Below the pieces are notes generated by a model that did no database searches, was not told where the DNA came from, and worked only from the letters and a program-made list of their open reading frames with translations. From positions 62,001 through 126,000 of the forward strand of contig JAFTXG010000015.1 in assembly GCA_017461725.1 (NCBI GenBank): a stretch of 64,000 bases of DNA, written 5' to 3'. How positions within the stretch are numbered: the first letter of the stretch is position 1; every line of letters starts with the position of its first letter. This stretch comes from Lachnospiraceae bacterium (lineage in GTDB: Bacteria > Bacillota > Clostridia > Lachnospirales > Lachnospiraceae). Shown here piece by piece: positions 50,986 through 59,989 of the stretch. The translations under genes and the position numbers were made by a program.

Positions 50986-51987
50986 TTACTTGCTTTCCGT
51001 TTTCTGCTCTAAAATTTTAATAGAATTCAAATAATCTGTTTCCACATCACTAAGCGTTTTAGCTTTGTATTTTTTATATTCATCAGTTGCTTTATCCACT
51101 GCCTGCTTATGTGAAATACTTCCATTTCCCAGCAATAATTGTTCTCCACTCATAGTAAGAATACGATCCAAATGGTCTGCCCAATCTTTCATAGTCATTA
51201 CCTGTTCACGCTCTGCCTGACGTTCTGCAAAATCCAAATATCCAGATACTAACTGTCCCATTGCTCGAAGCTCTTTTTCATCCAGATAGTTTTTTGCTAC
51301 AACTGCTTCTTTCAATGTCGGTTGTTTTCCTACAAATGTGGTTAGACCCATGAAATCTTTTTCTGCATCGACTCTTGTATAAATGACCTCAGCCGCTGTC
51401 TGTCCATGAATTGCATAATGGATTTTATTTTGTACCTTTTTAAAAAACCGAATAGAAATTTCTGCTTTCGGATCATAATCAATACTGGTAGCATAAATTT
51501 CCAAAACTTGTCTGTAGAACACCTTTTCAGAAGCACGAATGTCTCTGATTCTTTCCAGTAATTCCTTAAAATAACCGCCACCGCCTAAATTTTTCAGACG
51601 TTCATCATCCATAGCAAAGCCTTTTTTCATATATTCTTTTAAAATATTTGTCGCCCAGATTCTGAACTGTGTACCTCGTTGAGATTTAACACGATAACCA
51701 ACAGAGATGATAACGTCCAAATTATAAAAATCTACATCGTAAACTTTCCCGTCAGTAGCAGTGTAGGCAAATTTTGCCCATACTGACTCTTTCACCAATT
51801 CGCCTTCTTTAAAAACGTTTCTTACATGTTTTCCAATAACGCTTCTATCTCTCTGAAATAGTTCTGCCATCTGATCAATAGACAGCCAGACTGTATCCTC
51901 GTCAAAAGTAGTTTCAATCTTTGCCAATCCATCTTCTGTAGTATAAATAATCATATTTGACTTTTGAATATTTTCATTTTTTCCCAT
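50986..51987 (-). CDS. RhuM-family (virulence RhuM-like) protein
   Basis: A 333-residue protein of the RhuM family: an N-terminal DNA-binding-like region with TVWLSIDQMAELFQRDRSVIGKH, the core VDFYNLDVIISVGYRVKSQRGTQFRIWAT and a helical C-terminal part. The length is normal and the gene looks intact. RhuM genes are typical of genomic islands, restriction-modification loci and plasmids; molecular function is unknown. GAGG is 8 bp upstream. It is the only clearly complete large gene in this AT-rich block. Confidence 0.82.
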   Translation of the reverse strand: MGKNENIQKSNMIIYTTEDGLAKIETTFDEDTVWLSIDQMAELFQRDRSVIGKHVRNVFKEGELVKESVWAKFAYTATDGKVYDVDFYNLDVIISVGYRVKSQRGTQFRIWATNILKEYMKKGFAMDDERLKNLGGGGYFKELLERIRDIRASEKVFYRQVLEIYATSIDYDPKAEISIRFFKKVQNKIHYAIHGQTAAEVIYTRVDAEKDFMGLTTFVGKQPTLKEAVVAKNYLDEKELRAMGQLVSGYLDFAERQAEREQVMTMKDWADHLDRILTMSGEQLLLGNGSISHKQAVDKATDEYKKYKAKTLSDVETDYLNSIKILEQKTESK

Positions 51988-52007
51988 CTACAGCACCTCT
52001 TAAAGCA

Positions 52008-52151
52008 TTATTTTCTTCCACAGCATTTCTTGTATTTCTTCCCAGAACCGCACGGGCAAGGCCCATTTGGATATATCTTTCCGTATGTGTAATCAGCCAA
52101 TTTCCCACCTATCAAACCTTTACCTTTTAAAAAGTTAGCCAATCTATCCAT
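52008..52151 (-). CDS. SEC-C motif peptide, probably a gene remnant
   Basis: A 47-residue frame, [10 protein letters not shown]..., ending with the zinc-binding SEC-C motif [13 protein letters not shown]. The motif is usually at the C-terminus of larger proteins. The ATG overlaps the 3' end of the methylase fragment by 8 bp in another frame, and an in-frame stop is 5 codons upstream, so the normal N-terminus is gone. GGAG touches the ATG, too close for efficient initiation. Confidence 0.55.
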   Translation of the reverse strand: MDRLANFLKGKGLIGGKLADYTYGKIYPNGPCPCGSGKKYKKCCGRK

Positions 52152-52266
52152 CTCCACAAGAATTCTCTAAGATGGATTTTTCATAAACATTCCCTTTATA
52201 TCCAACAGAATCTAATAATTCTTCTACATATTCAGGTGGAGTAAATATTTTATAATTATTTGCCAT
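52144..52266 (-). pseudogene. N-terminal fragment of an adenine-specific DNA methylase
   Basis: Forty residues, MANNYKIFTPPEYVEELLDS then [20 protein letters not shown], matching the start of class I N6-adenine methyltransferases of restriction systems. The last residues are SAM motif I (ENSCGDG); a stop follows at once and the sequence then changes to the SEC-C frame. A proper GAGG site precedes the ATG by 7 bp, so the original start is preserved and the rest (several hundred codons) was deleted. Confidence 0.65.
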
Positions 52267-52350
52267 AATTTTTCCTCAAATTGTATTCCAACACATATAA
52301 ACTACTTCATATCCAACTCTAAGGATTCTAGATACAACAAACCAATTTAC

Positions 52351-52378
52351 ATTATAACACACATTTAAATCCCGTCAC
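52351..52378 (-). promoter_or_regulatory. Promoter candidate upstream of the methylase fragment
   Basis: Minus strand GTGACG (52373-52378), 16 bp, TATAAT (52351-52356). A perfect -10 that may still transcribe the remnants and rhuM. Confidence 0.42.
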
Positions 52379-52394
52379 GCTTTTTTTGCTATTT

Positions 52395-52442
52395 TCATGC
52401 CGACTCCCCCTTCATGGCACCTAACACGATAATCTTTGCCAT
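52395..52442 (-). pseudogene. 15-codon remnant coupled to the SymE-like gene
   Basis: MAKIIVLGAMKGESA starts 2 bp after the SymE-like stop, with GGGAG 9 bp upstream. One extra G in the G run would give AMKGGVG, the start of a ParA-type P-loop. It may be the broken start of a partition-ATPase-like gene; the match is too short to be sure. Confidence 0.3.
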
Positions 52443-52444
52443 AA

Positions 52445-52708
52445 TCACTTTCTCCCTTTCTTGCCATAACATTTACAATCTTGTGCTACCATCATGCACT
52501 GACCACACGGAGCATGATATTCCATCATTTCCGGTTCTCTCGGAGTGATAATCAACTTTCCATTCTCACATTCCACCTGAATCAGACCACCAACATCAAA
52601 ACCTGTTTCTTTCAGCCAATCTCCCTTAAGGATGATGGATGGGGTTCTCTTATAGTTGTAGCCGCTTGCTTCATATACTTTCATTTTTCTGAATTTCTTA
52701 AATGCCAT
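52445..52708 (-). CDS. SymE-family toxin-like protein
   Basis: An 87-residue protein with the SymE domain: KVYEASGYNYKRTPSIILKGDWL, then GFDVGGLIQVECENGKLIITP, a swapped-hairpin AbrB-like fold. The C-terminal tail has a Cys-rich stretch, CGQCMMVAQDCKC, that could bind metal. In enterobacteria SymE is an SOS-induced toxin controlled by an antisense RNA; I cannot verify an antisense RNA here. AAGGAGG is 7 bp upstream of the ATG, an excellent site. It sits at the right edge of the AT-rich block. Confidence 0.75.
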   Translation of the reverse strand: MAFKKFRKMKVYEASGYNYKRTPSIILKGDWLKETGFDVGGLIQVECENGKLIITPREPEMMEYHAPCGQCMMVAQDCKCYGKKGRK

Positions 52709-52823
52709 AATATTGCCTCCTTAGATTTGCCTTGTTTTAGATTAGATTCACAGACCTTGTATCGGATATGGATTCATCCGAGAATTTGTATGTAGCATCC
52801 CAACGGCACCACCTCCCTTACAC

Positions 52824-52864
52824 GAAAAAAAGAACTGCTAATGCTTTGACGCACTAACAGTTCT
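52824..52864 (-). terminator. Rho-independent terminator after rlmD
   Basis: AGAACTG (52831-52837) pairs with CAGTTCT (52858-52864) with an inner TTAGTGC/GCATTAG-type stem; on the minus strand seven Ts follow. It closes the PDZ protein, YhaM, RlmD unit. Confidence 0.87.
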
Positions 52865-52883
52865 CTTCTATAAGTTCAGTGTA

Positions 52884-54329
52884 TTAAATTTTTTCTCCGT
52901 TCTTTACTCTCTGTAGTTCTTCTGTGTCTACGCTGAGTTTAACACGGGTATCCGGCTTTGCATTTCGGTTGCCCAAGAGGCAGACAGTCTCCACATGCAC
53001 CGTCCCCGGGAACATGTCCACCGGCTGCACCTTCCGCACTGCATACCCGCGATCACACAGGTATCTCAGATCCCTCGCCAACGTTGCAGAATCGCAGGAC
53101 ACGTAAACGATCCGCTTCGGAGCCATCTTGACCATGGTCTCCAGCAAAGCCTCGTCGCAGCCCTTTCTGGGCGGATCGACCACGATCACATCCGCTGCCA
53201 TCTGACCGCCGCTCTGACGGTATTTTTCCGGCAGAACTTCTTCCGCCTTGCCCACGAAAAACTCCGCGTTATTCATCTGATTCAGTGCAGCATTCTCTTT
53301 GGCATTTTCCACCGCAGCCGGGATGATCTCCACGCCGTAGACCTGCTTCGCCTTCTGTGCCAGGAACAGGGAGATGGTACCGATACCACAGTACAGATCC
53401 CAGACGATCTCATCTCCGGTCAGTCCGGCAAACTCCAGCGCCTTGCCGTAAAGCTTCTCCGTCTGGACCGGATTCACCTGGAAGAAGGACAAGGGCGAGA
53501 TGCGAAATCTTACATCGCCGATCATATCCTCCAGATAACCTGGCCCGTAGAGATTGACCAGCTCTCTGCCCAGGATGACGTTTGTTTTCTCCCGATTCAC
53601 ATTTAAAGAGACGGATACCAGACCGGGAACTGCGGCCTGCAGTCTGCTCACCAGCTCCTTATCATGGGGCAGTTTGTTTCCGTTGATGATCAGGCAAACC
53701 ATAACCTGCCCGGTGTGGAATCCGCAGCGCACCAGGATATGGCGCACCAGCCCGCGGTGATTCCCCTCATCGTAGGGCTCGATGTGATATTCTTCCATGA
53801 AATCGGTGACGGTTTTAGTCACCTGACGATTTACCGGCAGACCCAGCATACAGTCGTCCATGGGAATGATGGAATGGGTCCGTCCGACATAAAAGCCGGT
53901 GATGATCCGCCCATCCTTATTTTTTCCTACCGGAAACTGAGCCTTATTGCGGTAGCGGAAAGGCTCCCCCTCCATGCCGATGATCGGCTCCATGGGGATA
54001 TCCTCAAAATGACCGATCCGCCGCAGATGATTCCGCACACGTTTTTCCTTGAAGCGCAGCTGACCCTCATAGCTCAGCGCCTGCAGCTGACAGCCCCCGC
54101 AGGGAGCGGCCACCGGGCAGGCCGGAACCACGCGGTCGATGGATGGAGTCAGTACCTTCATCAGGCGACCATAGCCGTAGGATTTTTTCGCCTTGATCAG
54201 CTTTCCCTCGATCACATCCCCGATCACTGCGTCCTTGACAAAGACGGTAAAGCCATCGATTTTGCCGATTCCCTCCCCATCCTCAGTCATATCCACAATT
54301 TCTGTTGTAAACAAATCGTTTTTATTCAT
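52884..54329 (-). CDS. rlmD: 23S rRNA (uracil-5)-methyltransferase RlmD-type
   Basis: A 481-residue TrmA/RumA-family enzyme that makes 5-methyluridine in 23S rRNA. An N-terminal TRAM domain (about 1-60) is followed by iron-sulfur cysteines (CPVAAPCGGCQ and a later Cys), the SAM motif DLYCGIGTISL, NPPR-type VDPPRKG and the catalytic Cys in VSCDSATLARDL. In Bacillota one such enzyme often handles both U747 and U1939. Its ATG overlaps the yhaM stop by one base (TAATG), so the two are coupled. Confidence 0.9.
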   Translation of the reverse strand: MNKNDLFTTEIVDMTEDGEGIGKIDGFTVFVKDAVIGDVIEGKLIKAKKSYGYGRLMKVLTPSIDRVVPACPVAAPCGGCQLQALSYEGQLRFKEKRVRNHLRRIGHFEDIPMEPIIGMEGEPFRYRNKAQFPVGKNKDGRIITGFYVGRTHSIIPMDDCMLGLPVNRQVTKTVTDFMEEYHIEPYDEGNHRGLVRHILVRCGFHTGQVMVCLIINGNKLPHDKELVSRLQAAVPGLVSVSLNVNREKTNVILGRELVNLYGPGYLEDMIGDVRFRISPLSFFQVNPVQTEKLYGKALEFAGLTGDEIVWDLYCGIGTISLFLAQKAKQVYGVEIIPAAVENAKENAALNQMNNAEFFVGKAEEVLPEKYRQSGGQMAADVIVVDPPRKGCDEALLETMVKMAPKRIVYVSCDSATLARDLRYLCDRGYAVRKVQPVDMFPGTVHVETVCLLGNRNAKPDTRVKLSVDTEELQRVKNGEKI

Positions 54330-55273
54330 TATACCTCAGTGCTTCCCCTCAGATTGCTGTCAAACAGGCGATTGAAGCCCAGCCATTCGCCGCTGTCCTT
54401 CGCACCGGCCAGCGCCTCCGCGAAGGTCTGAAGCTTCGCGTCCGTATTGTCCGCAAAGTTCAAGGCCACTGCCTCGATGATCGCCGGCTTTTTCGGGGAA
54501 CCGTACTCATACTCGCCGTGGTGAGCCAGGATACAGTGCTTTAACTCCGCTGCCGTCTTCGCCGGGAACCCGGGGATCCGGCGGATATGCTCGCCGACCA
54601 TCTCAGTGCCCATGACAATATGCCCCAACAGCTGACCGTCGTCGGTGTAGTCATTTTCCGGGAACAGAGACAGCTCTCTGGTCTTTCCGATGTCGTGGAA
54701 CAGCGCTGCCGCGATCAGCAGATCGCGCTTCAAAATCGGATACTGGGTACAGTAATAATCGCACATGCGGGTCACACTCAGAGTGTGCTCCAAAAGACCG
54801 CCCACGAAGCCGTGATGTACGCTCTTCGCCGCGGAATGGTCGCGAAAGCTCTTGATAAACTCCTTGTCCTCCACGAAAAAGCTCTCCAACAGCTTGCGCA
54901 GCTTTTCATTCTTTACGCTGCTGACAAACTTCAGCAGTTCAGAATACATCTGATTGATATCCTTTGAAGATACGGGCAGATAATCGGAAGGGATGTACTC
55001 TCCCTCCTGCGCCCTGCGGATGCGGCGAACGCGAATCTGGGGCGTACCCTGAAACACGGTCACATCGCCGTCCACCTTGATGTAGTCCAGCGCCTCGAAG
55101 TGATCGATGCCGCTGTTGATATCCCAAACCTTCGCATTGATCATGCCGGTCTTATCCTGCAGATCAATGGAATAATATGTCTTTCCGTTTTTTGCCACCA
55201 GTGACTGCTTTTTCCGACAGAGATAGACATCTCCGATCCAGTCACCTTCCTTTAACGTTTCAATATATTTCAT
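54329..55273 (-). CDS. yhaM: 3'-5' exoribonuclease YhaM
   Basis: A 314-residue enzyme with an N-terminal OB-fold RNA-binding domain (about 15-100) and an HD metal-dependent nuclease domain (about 150-290; HHGFVGGLLEHTLSV, AALFHDIGKT, LAHHGEYEYG). YhaM trims RNA and single-stranded DNA from the 3' end. Typical family length. It lies between the PDZ protein and rlmD, probably co-transcribed. Confidence 0.9.
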   Translation of the reverse strand: MKYIETLKEGDWIGDVYLCRKKQSLVAKNGKTYYSIDLQDKTGMINAKVWDINSGIDHFEALDYIKVDGDVTVFQGTPQIRVRRIRRAQEGEYIPSDYLPVSSKDINQMYSELLKFVSSVKNEKLRKLLESFFVEDKEFIKSFRDHSAAKSVHHGFVGGLLEHTLSVTRMCDYYCTQYPILKRDLLIAAALFHDIGKTRELSLFPENDYTDDGQLLGHIVMGTEMVGEHIRRIPGFPAKTAAELKHCILAHHGEYEYGSPKKPAIIEAVALNFADNTDAKLQTFAEALAGAKDSGEWLGFNRLFDSNLRGSTEV

Positions 55274-55289
55274 TTATCCTCTCTCCTCC

Positions 55290-56681
55290 TTAACGCAGAA
55301 GCGGTATCAGCGCAAACTCCAGAGTCTGATACTCCCCGTTTCCTGCCCGCTGAATCACAACTTTCACCTCAGTCTCTGCCTGCAGCTCTTCGATGACGGT
55401 TCTCATGCCCCAAATGGTTGCGATCTTACTGTTACCAATGCTGACGATCACATCTCCTGCCTTGATACCCGCTTCATATGCAGGACTGTCCACGATCACT
55501 TCGTTCACATAAACTCCAGCCGGAAGTCCGTACTCCTTCTGGATATCTGCGGTCACTGTCTGTCCCATAATACCCAGATAGGGAACCTGCTGCCCGTTGG
55601 CCAGCAGTTCCAGAACGCCCTTCAGATCGGAGATGCCGATCATCGCAGTCACACTGCCGGATGTCTCCGGGGTGATGATACCCAGGACCTCCCCCTCCAG
55701 AGAAACTGCAAATCCGTTAGCCCCCTCAGCCAGAGCACAATTCAAATATAGTTTTCGGTACATGCCATCCGGACTCGGCACCGTCCCTTCCGTATAGGTG
55801 ACCACTGCCGGAACGATCGCTCCAGCATCTCCCACCAGGCTGCCAAGCACAAATACCGGTATCCCCTTCGTAACCACATAAGAATTTCCCAACGGAAGGA
55901 TGGCAATTTTCTCTCTCAGTTCGTCATCAATGTTTTCCGGCGTGACCTTCAGGATGACCAGCCCGGTCTGCCGGTCAACTCCACACAGGAGTGCCTCTCT
56001 GCGGCTGCCATCATGGAAGATCACCTGGAGCGCTGCGTCTGTCTCCGGCAGAACGCCTCCGGACAAAACATACAGACTGCCGTCCATCCCTTCATTCCAG
56101 ATAATACCTGCACACTCACCTGAGGTCTCCACCCGATTTTCAAACCAGTCAGTTCCCGCATCCTTCATGACAATGGTTACCACCGCTTTATTGTAAGACT
56201 TGCCCAGAAGTGCCAATGCCTGACATGCGCTTCCCAGCGCATTCGGATCGGTGGAATGAGCAGACAGCGCATCCTGAAGCATCTCATCGACCAGAGCCCG
56301 GATCTCCGTCTCACTCAGTCCGACATTCTCCGGTACCGGCTCTGTCGTTTCTGTCTCCTGCGTGCTTTCTTCCTCACTCTCCGTCTCATCAGGCGTGGTT
56401 TCTTCCGTCGTTTCCTCGCCTGATTCGCTGGCGGAAGGTCTCTCATCCTTGGGAATCGTAATCGACGGTGACGTTTCCTCCGGAGCGAACCACTCTGAAG
56501 CCACCGGAAATACAGCTGCCAGGGTTATCCCCGCCAACACGCCGAACAGAATGCCGCAGACACAGGTCAACAGCAGTTTGCGCATTGCCCGCCTGGAGGA
56601 GGATTTATTAACTATCCTCTCCCTCACAAAGCCCTCTCCCGAAGTCTCACGATCATTATTTTTCAGTTCGGGGTCACTCAT
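55290..56681 (-). CDS. HtrA-like membrane PDZ protein lacking the protease triad
   Basis: A 463-residue protein: cytoplasmic N-terminus, one membrane segment (36-58), a Thr/Glu/Ser-rich linker (about 67-118), a trypsin-like domain and a PDZ domain (about 368-460, YLGIMGQ...SPAYEAGIKAGDVIVSIG). The HtrA fold is recognisable, but where HtrA has the catalytic His it reads LSGG (207-209), where the Asp should be it reads DRQTGLVILKV (Gly240), and GNSGG is replaced by EGANGF (Asn322). It is therefore probably a binding or sensing protein rather than a protease. A perfect TATAAT at 56723-56728 may start transcription. Confidence 0.82.
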   Translation of the reverse strand: MSDPELKNNDRETSGEGFVRERIVNKSSSRRAMRKLLLTCVCGILFGVLAGITLAAVFPVASEWFAPEETSPSITIPKDERPSASESGEETTEETTPDETESEEESTQETETTEPVPENVGLSETEIRALVDEMLQDALSAHSTDPNALGSACQALALLGKSYNKAVVTIVMKDAGTDWFENRVETSGECAGIIWNEGMDGSLYVLSGGVLPETDAALQVIFHDGSRREALLCGVDRQTGLVILKVTPENIDDELREKIAILPLGNSYVVTKGIPVFVLGSLVGDAGAIVPAVVTYTEGTVPSPDGMYRKLYLNCALAEGANGFAVSLEGEVLGIITPETSGSVTAMIGISDLKGVLELLANGQQVPYLGIMGQTVTADIQKEYGLPAGVYVNEVIVDSPAYEAGIKAGDVIVSIGNSKIATIWGMRTVIEELQAETEVKVVIQRAGNGEYQTLEFALIPLLR

Positions 56682-56855
56682 GATTCATCCTCCGTTTATC
56701 TAAATACACGCCGACAACATACATTATAGTTGAAATCTGTTTAATTGGGAAGAGTCTTACACATTTTTTTTGTGATTTCAATTGAAAATCGATAGGAAAA
56801 TGAAGCATTTTGTGGTATGCTTAGTTTGGTATAGTTTATCAGGAGATGAATCATT

Positions 56856-59267
56856 ATGAATGAAAAAGCATTGCACACACTGGAATTCGATAAAATCGTC
56901 GGATTCCTTACCGAATATGCCGCTACCCCGCTGGGCAAGGACTCCTGCAGAGATCTTGTCCCGCTGACCGATCTTGAAGAGATCCGCACCATGCAGCGCC
57001 AGACCTCTGACGCGGTTTCCCGCCTCTTCGCCAAAGGACCGACCTCCTTTTCCGGCGTGAAGGACATCCGCGCTTCGCTCATGCGTCTGCGCATCGGAAG
57101 TTCGCTGGGAATATCCGAATTATTGTCCATCAGCCGTCTGCTGGAGGCTGCCTCCAGGGTCAAATCCTACGGCCGCCGGGAGCAGTCCGAGACTGACCCC
57201 GACTCTCTGGACGGCCTGTTTTCCGGGCTGGAACCCATCTTCCCGCTGCATCAGGAAATCGCCCGCTGCATCATTTCCGAGGAAGAGATCAGCGACGATG
57301 CCTCACCCAATTTGAGGCGTATCCGCCGGGCACTGGCTGCCGCCTCTGAAAAAATCCGTTTTCAGTTAAACAGCATGGTCAATTCCTCCCGCACCTACCT
57401 GCAGGACGGCGTTATCACCATGCGCAACGGCCGCTACTGTCTGCCGGTAAAGGCCGAGCACAAAAATCAGATCGCGGGCATGGTCCATGACCAGTCCTCC
57501 TCCGGCTCCACCTTCTTCATTGAGCCGCTGGCGATCGTCAAATTAAACAATGAAATCCGCGAGCTGGAGATCAGCGAGCAGAAAGAGATCGAGATCATCC
57601 TGGGCAAGCTGAGCCAGATGGCCGCCGAGTACTGCGACACGCTGGAGGACGATTTCCACATTCTCTGTAAGCTGGATTTCGTCTTTGCCAGGGCAACCCT
57701 GTCCCGCAAGTGGAAGTGCAGCGAGCCGAACTTTAATGAAAAAGGCTTTATCCGCATCAAGGACGGCCGTCATCCACTGCTGGACCCCCAGAAGGTAGTT
57801 CCCATCAATCTGGAGTTGGGCGGCAGCTTCCATCAGCTGATCATCACCGGCCCCAACACCGGCGGAAAAACTGTCTCATTAAAAACAGTGGGGCTGTTTA
57901 CTTTGATGGGGCAGGCCGGTCTCCACATCCCCGCATTCGAGGGATCTGAGCTTGCCGTCTTCACTGAAGTGTTTGCCGATATCGGCGATGAGCAGAGTAT
58001 TGAGCAGAGCTTAAGTACCTTTTCCTCCCATATGACCAATATTGTTCAGATCCTGGACAGGGCAGACTGTCAGTCACTGGTACTCTTCGATGAGCTGGGT
58101 GCCGGAACTGACCCCACCGAGGGAGCGGCGCTGGCCACCGCCATTCTGACCTTCCTGCACAATATGCAGGTGCGCACCATGGCCACCACCCACTACAGTG
58201 AGCTGAAGGTCTTTGCCCTCTCCACCCCCGGCGTGGAAAATGCCTGCTGTGAGTTCGATGTGGCGACCCTTCGCCCCACCTACCGCCTGCTGATCGGTAT
58301 CCCCGGAAAGAGTAACGCCTTCGCCATCTCCAAGCGCCTGGGGCTGCCCCAGTTCATCATTGACGATGCCTCCGCCCGCCTGGACAAGCAGGACGTGGAG
58401 TTTGAGGATCTGCTGACCGGACTGGAGGAGAACCGCCGTCGGCTGGAGCAGGAAAAGGAAGAGATTACCCGCTACAAGAACGAGATCGCCGAGCTGAAGT
58501 CTAAATTGTCCGCAAAACAGGACCGTCTGGAAGCTCAGCGGGAGCGCATGTTGAAGGAAGCGTCCGAGGAGGCTTCCCGCATTCTGGCCGAGGCGAAAAA
58601 GACTGCTGACACCACCATCAAAAACATCAACCGCATCTCCGGCGACAGCGGTGTTGCCCGCGAACTGGAAAAAGAGCGCGAGGCGCTGCGCAGGGAGATG
58701 GAAAAAAATAACGCGCGGACTGCCGCGAAGAAGGTGCCCGTTCCCGCCGGAAAGGCCATTGACCCGAAAAAGCTCCGGGTGGGCGACGGTGTGAAGGTTC
58801 TCTCCTTAAATCTGACCGGAACAGTCAGCACCCTGCCAAACCAGAAGGGCGATCTGTATGTGCAGATGGGCATTCTCCGCTCTCTGGTCAATATTTCCGA
58901 TCTGCAGCTTTTGGACGAGAGCGGCATCACCGCCCTCGGCAGCCAGCTCCCCGCCGGGAAACGGACCCAGAAGCGCTCCTCCAGCGCCATCGGTGTGGGC
59001 AAGAGTGCGTCCATCTCCACTGAGCTGAACCTGATCGGTATGACCACTGACGAGGCCATTCCCACGCTGGATAAATATCTGGATGATGCCTACCTGGCCC
59101 ATCTTCCCACCGCCCGCATTATCCACGGCCGCGGCACCGGTGCCCTGAAGGCAGCGGTTCATCAGATGCTTCGCCGCTCCTCTGTGGTCGCCTCCTACCG
59201 CCTCGGCGCTTACGGCGAGGGCAGCGGCGGTGTGACCATCGTAGAGTTTAAATCCGGAAAGGAGTAA
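56856..59267 (+). CDS. mutS2: MutS2 ATPase/Smr nuclease
   Basis: An 803-residue protein. The N-terminal lever and clamp (1-310) lead to the MutS-type ATPase with Walker A GPNTGGKT and Walker B LVLFDELGAGTDP; a coiled coil (about 510-620) and a C-terminal Smr domain (LNLIGMTTDEA...HGRGTGALK) follow. In Bacillota MutS2 acts on collided ribosomes and on recombination intermediates. Length and domains are normal. AGGAG is 10 bp upstream of the ATG. The two-component genes follow after 8 bp and could be co-transcribed. Confidence 0.93.
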   Translation: MNEKALHTLEFDKIVGFLTEYAATPLGKDSCRDLVPLTDLEEIRTMQRQTSDAVSRLFAKGPTSFSGVKDIRASLMRLRIGSSLGISELLSISRLLEAASRVKSYGRREQSETDPDSLDGLFSGLEPIFPLHQEIARCIISEEEISDDASPNLRRIRRALAAASEKIRFQLNSMVNSSRTYLQDGVITMRNGRYCLPVKAEHKNQIAGMVHDQSSSGSTFFIEPLAIVKLNNEIRELEISEQKEIEIILGKLSQMAAEYCDTLEDDFHILCKLDFVFARATLSRKWKCSEPNFNEKGFIRIKDGRHPLLDPQKVVPINLELGGSFHQLIITGPNTGGKTVSLKTVGLFTLMGQAGLHIPAFEGSELAVFTEVFADIGDEQSIEQSLSTFSSHMTNIVQILDRADCQSLVLFDELGAGTDPTEGAALATAILTFLHNMQVRTMATTHYSELKVFALSTPGVENACCEFDVATLRPTYRLLIGIPGKSNAFAISKRLGLPQFIIDDASARLDKQDVEFEDLLTGLEENRRRLEQEKEEITRYKNEIAELKSKLSAKQDRLEAQRERMLKEASEEASRILAEAKKTADTTIKNINRISGDSGVARELEKEREALRREMEKNNARTAAKKVPVPAGKAIDPKKLRVGDGVKVLSLNLTGTVSTLPNQKGDLYVQMGILRSLVNISDLQLLDESGITALGSQLPAGKRTQKRSSSAIGVGKSASISTELNLIGMTTDEAIPTLDKYLDDAYLAHLPTARIIHGRGTGALKAAVHQMLRRSSVVASYRLGAYGEGSGGVTIVEFKSGKE

Positions 59268-59275
59268 CATACATC

Positions 59276-59989
59276 ATGACCACCAAACAGAAAATTCTGA
59301 TCGTTGATGATGACAACAATATTGCAGAGCTGATTTCCCTCTATCTGATCAAGGAATGTTACGAGACACACATTGTAAATGACGGAGAGGCAGCGCTGAA
59401 AGCCTTTACTACCTTTCAGCCCGATCTGATTTTGCTGGATCTGATGCTTCCCGGAATGGACGGCTATCAGGTTTGCAGGGAACTGAGAAAAACTTCTCAG
59501 GTGCCGATCATCATGCTCAGCGCCAAAGGCGAGGTCTTCGACAAGGTGCTTGGGTTGGAGCTGGGTGCCGACGACTATATCATCAAACCCTTCGATTCCA
59601 AGGAAATGGTAGCCCGGGTGAAAGCGGTCCTTCGCCGCACTGCCCAGGCCCCTGCTCCGCAAGTATCTTCCGTGCCCAAACAGAGCGGAAACTATGTGGA
59701 ATACCCTGATCTGATCGTAAACATTACCAACTACTCGGTACTGTGCCGCGGACAAAACATTGAGATGCCGCCCAAGGAGCTGGAGCTTTTGTATTTTCTG
59801 GCCACATCACCCAACCAGGTGTTTAACCGCGATCAGCTTCTGGATCACATCTGGGGCTATGAATATGTTGGCGACACCCGTACTGTCGATGTGCACGTAA
59901 AGCGCATCCGTGAAAAGATTGGCGAACATCCCTCCTGGTCCATCAATACGGTCTGGGGCATCGGCTATAAATTCGAGGTCAAACGATGA
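59276..59989 (+). CDS. OmpR/PhoB-family response regulator
   Basis: A 237-residue regulator: receiver domain 1-120 (DDDNNI pocket, phospho-acceptor Asp in ILLDLMLPG, Lys in IIKPFD) and a winged-helix domain (about 140-235, ending WSINTVWGIGYKFEV). It acts with the sensor kinase whose gene overlaps its stop by 4 bp. The stimulus is unknown. Confidence 0.93.
   Translation: MTTKQKILIVDDDNNIAELISLYLIKECYETHIVNDGEAALKAFTTFQPDLILLDLMLPGMDGYQVCRELRKTSQVPIIMLSAKGEVFDKVLGLELGADDYIIKPFDSKEMVARVKAVLRRTAQAPAPQVSSVPKQSGNYVEYPDLIVNITNYSVLCRGQNIEMPPKELELLYFLATSPNQVFNRDQLLDHIWGYEYVGDTRTVDVHVKRIREKIGEHPSWSINTVWGIGYKFEVKR

Noticed and set aside
49886-52883. Att-site repeats bounding the AT-rich block as an integrated element
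   Set aside because: No direct repeat, tRNA gene or integrase was found at either edge, so mobility is inferred from content only.
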